A stretch of 50,711 nt of DNA, from NCBI GenBank assembly GCA_017505745.1, contig JAFVOP010000031.1:1-50711 (forward strand), in the 5' to 3' direction. Positions 49,521 through 50,711 of this stretch are shown in pieces. Numbering within the stretch: position 1 is the stretch's first letter; every line of letters begins with the position of its first letter. The DNA comes from Clostridia bacterium (GTDB taxonomy: Bacteria > Bacillota > Clostridia > Oscillospirales > CAG-272). Position numbers and translations under genes: made by a program. The notes beneath the pieces were generated by a model. That model was not told the origin of the DNA. It saw nothing but the letters and a program-made list of their open reading frames with translations, and searched no databases.

Positions 49521-50711
49521 TTGCAGGATTCGGGATTTGTGGAATCCCTGCGCGGTAAGCGCGTTGCGGTGGTGGGGCTTGGCATTTCCAATCTGCCGCT
49601 GATCGACTTTTTGCTGGCGCACGGAGCGCGCGTGACGGGACGTGACAAAAAAACGCGTGACGCGTTGGGCGCAACGGCAATCGCTTTGGAGCAAAAGGGC
49701 GTGCGTTTATGCCTGGGCGAGGGCTATCTGGAGGCGCTTGACGAGTCCGTGATCTTTCGCTCTCCGGGACTGCGCCCCGATCTGCCGCAATTTTGCGAGG
49801 CTATGCAAAAGGGCGCGATCCTTACCTCCGAGATGGAGCTGTTTTTGGACCTCACACCCGCAACAGTGCTGGGAATTACGGGCAGCGATGGAAAAACCAC
49901 CACCACCACGCTCACGGGGCTTTTTCTGACCGAGGAGTGTAAAAAGACCGCGCGCAAACGCGTCTACGTGGGCGGCAATCTTGGGCATCCGCTCCTGCCG
50001 GCGGTGGAGGAAATGACCGAAGAGGACTACGCCGTGATCGAGCTTTCCAGCTTTCAGCTGCAAGCCTTGAAGCGCTCACCCGTGCGCGCCGCGATCACAA
50101 ACGTCACGCCCAACCACCTCAACTGGCACACCGACATGGAGGAGTACATCAAAGCAAAAGCCAATATCTACCTCCATGCTCCCAATACCGCTCTCGTGGC
50201 AAACGCCGAGAATGCCATTACGCGCGAATTGGCGCAGGCGAGCGGGAGACCGGTGACCTATTTCTCCTCAAAGAAGGACACCTATCAGGCGTTTGGCTCG
50301 CTGCTGCGGGACGGTGACCGCGCGGTGTATCTGCGAAAGGGGAAGATCCTGCTGTGGGACGGGGAGACCGAGCGCGAGATGCTGGATACCTCCCTCATTC
50401 TGCTCCCCGGGATGCACAACGTAGAAAATTATATGACCGCCATCGCGCTCACCGACGGGCTGGTGTCGGCCGAGAGCATCCGCGCGGTTGCGGAGCGCTT
50501 TCGCGGCGTGCCGCATCGGCTCGAGCCGGTGCGAACGGTGGACGGCGTGCTCTATTACAACAGCTCGATCGATTCCAGCCCCACGCGCACCGCGGCGGCA
50601 CTGTCGGCTCTGCGGGAGCGTCCGATCGTGATCTGCGGCGGATGCGATAAGAAGATCCCGTTTGATTCGCTGGCCGAAGCGCTTTGCAAGCGGGCCAAGG
50701 CCGTGGTGCTG
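49521..50711 (+). CDS. murD: UDP-N-acetylmuramoylalanine--D-glutamate ligase (partial)
   Basis: The 5' 397 codons of a Mur ligase adding D-Glu to UDP-MurNAc-L-Ala in peptidoglycan synthesis; the gene runs off the window. Rossmann motif VAVVGLGISN near the N-terminus, ATP loop GITGSDGKTTTTT (K125), NVTPNHLNWH, and a C-terminal YNSSIDSSPTRT that matches the variant I associate with Clostridia. No ATG fits: the proposed start is TTG after AAGAAGGGGGCGAAGG; a GTG 18 bases later is possible. Upstream is a good promoter. Confidence 0.93.
   Translation, partial: MQDSGFVESLRGKRVAVVGLGISNLPLIDFLLAHGARVTGRDKKTRDALGATAIALEQKGVRLCLGEGYLEALDESVIFRSPGLRPDLPQFCEAMQKGAILTSEMELFLDLTPATVLGITGSDGKTTTTTLTGLFLTEECKKTARKRVYVGGNLGHPLLPAVEEMTEEDYAVIELSSFQLQALKRSPVRAAITNVTPNHLNWHTDMEEYIKAKANIYLHAPNTALVANAENAITRELAQASGRPVTYFSSKKDTYQAFGSLLRDGDRAVYLRKGKILLWDGETEREMLDTSLILLPGMHNVENYMTAIALTDGLVSAESIRAVAERFRGVPHRLEPVRTVDGVLYYNSSIDSSPTRTAAALSALRERPIVICGGCDKKIPFDSLAEALCKRAKAVVL

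Overview
The window reads as ordinary chromosome of an anaerobic, low-redox Firmicute of the class Clostridia, probably a gut member of the Oscillospirales/Christensenellales type. The basis is the dgt-dnaG-rpoD macrocluster, a SAM-I riboswitch in front of metK, a flavodiiron/desulfoferrodoxin/rubredoxin oxygen-defence operon, the sigma-A-like promoters (TTGNNN-17-TATAAT, often TGnTATAAT) and AGGAGG ribosome sites. GC is fairly high in most genes, with a few AT-richer islands. No phage, plasmid, CRISPR or integrase genes are visible; assignment below class level is a guess.

Layout. 1-5.5 kb: a Crp/Fnr-type regulator (minus) diverges from a ferredoxin-like protein, a flavodiiron protein with its own rubredoxin domain, desulfoferrodoxin, ferritin, rubredoxin and a ZIP metal transporter. 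A perfect 16-bp dyad sits in the divergent promoter region. 5.6-10 kb: an operon joining a winged-helix/LicC-type cytidylyltransferase fusion to a three-gene ABC importer (binding protein, ATPase, fused double permease). 10.4-14.4 kb: dgt, dnaG, rpoD. 14.7-22.5 kb: a 990-residue lipoprotein, trpS, a WecA/MraY-type sugar-phosphate transferase, an M3-type peptidase lipoprotein and a glycerophosphodiesterase. 22.6-23.5 kb: an AT-richer stretch with a zinc-ribbon protein, a DUF2085 protein and a 165-bp MITE lying inside a terminator loop. 23.5-25.6 kb: a membrane-anchored protein (minus), tRNA-Gly, tRNA-Arg, tRNA-His and mntP. 25.8-34.9 kb: SAM riboswitch-metK, a small membrane protein, recD2-comF, mreB with a basic N-terminal extension, pepD, uxaC.

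34.9-35.4 kb holds tRNA-Leu (minus) with mirrored and degenerate copies of its 3' end plus a series of hairpins. 35.5-44.9 kb is a carbohydrate region: AraC regulator, GH127-like arabinofuranosidase, AraM-type glycerol-1-phosphate dehydrogenase, then nagA, small membrane proteins, a GNAT enzyme, a GH29 fucosidase and an MBL-fold hydrolase. All of its enzymes lack export signals, so it looks built to process imported sugars. 44.9-46.4 kb (minus): a compact three-gene operon of a MerR/DUF3887 regulator and two small membrane proteins behind a MerR-style 19-bp-spacer promoter. 46.5-46.8 kb is hairpin-rich. 46.8-49.3 kb (minus): a divergent type IIA topoisomerase B subunit and a YbaK-family protein. 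From 49.5 kb the window runs into a 5' portion of murD, apparently starting at TTG.

The most unusual items are: the MITE nested in a terminator; a 74-nt repeat whose palindrome covaries between copies at opposite ends of the window; the tRNA-Leu mirror palindrome; the MerR operon; the regulator-fused cytidylyltransferase with its importer; and the Crp/Fnr dyad placed to activate one promoter and repress the other. No system that is certainly new to science can be proven from sequence reading alone.
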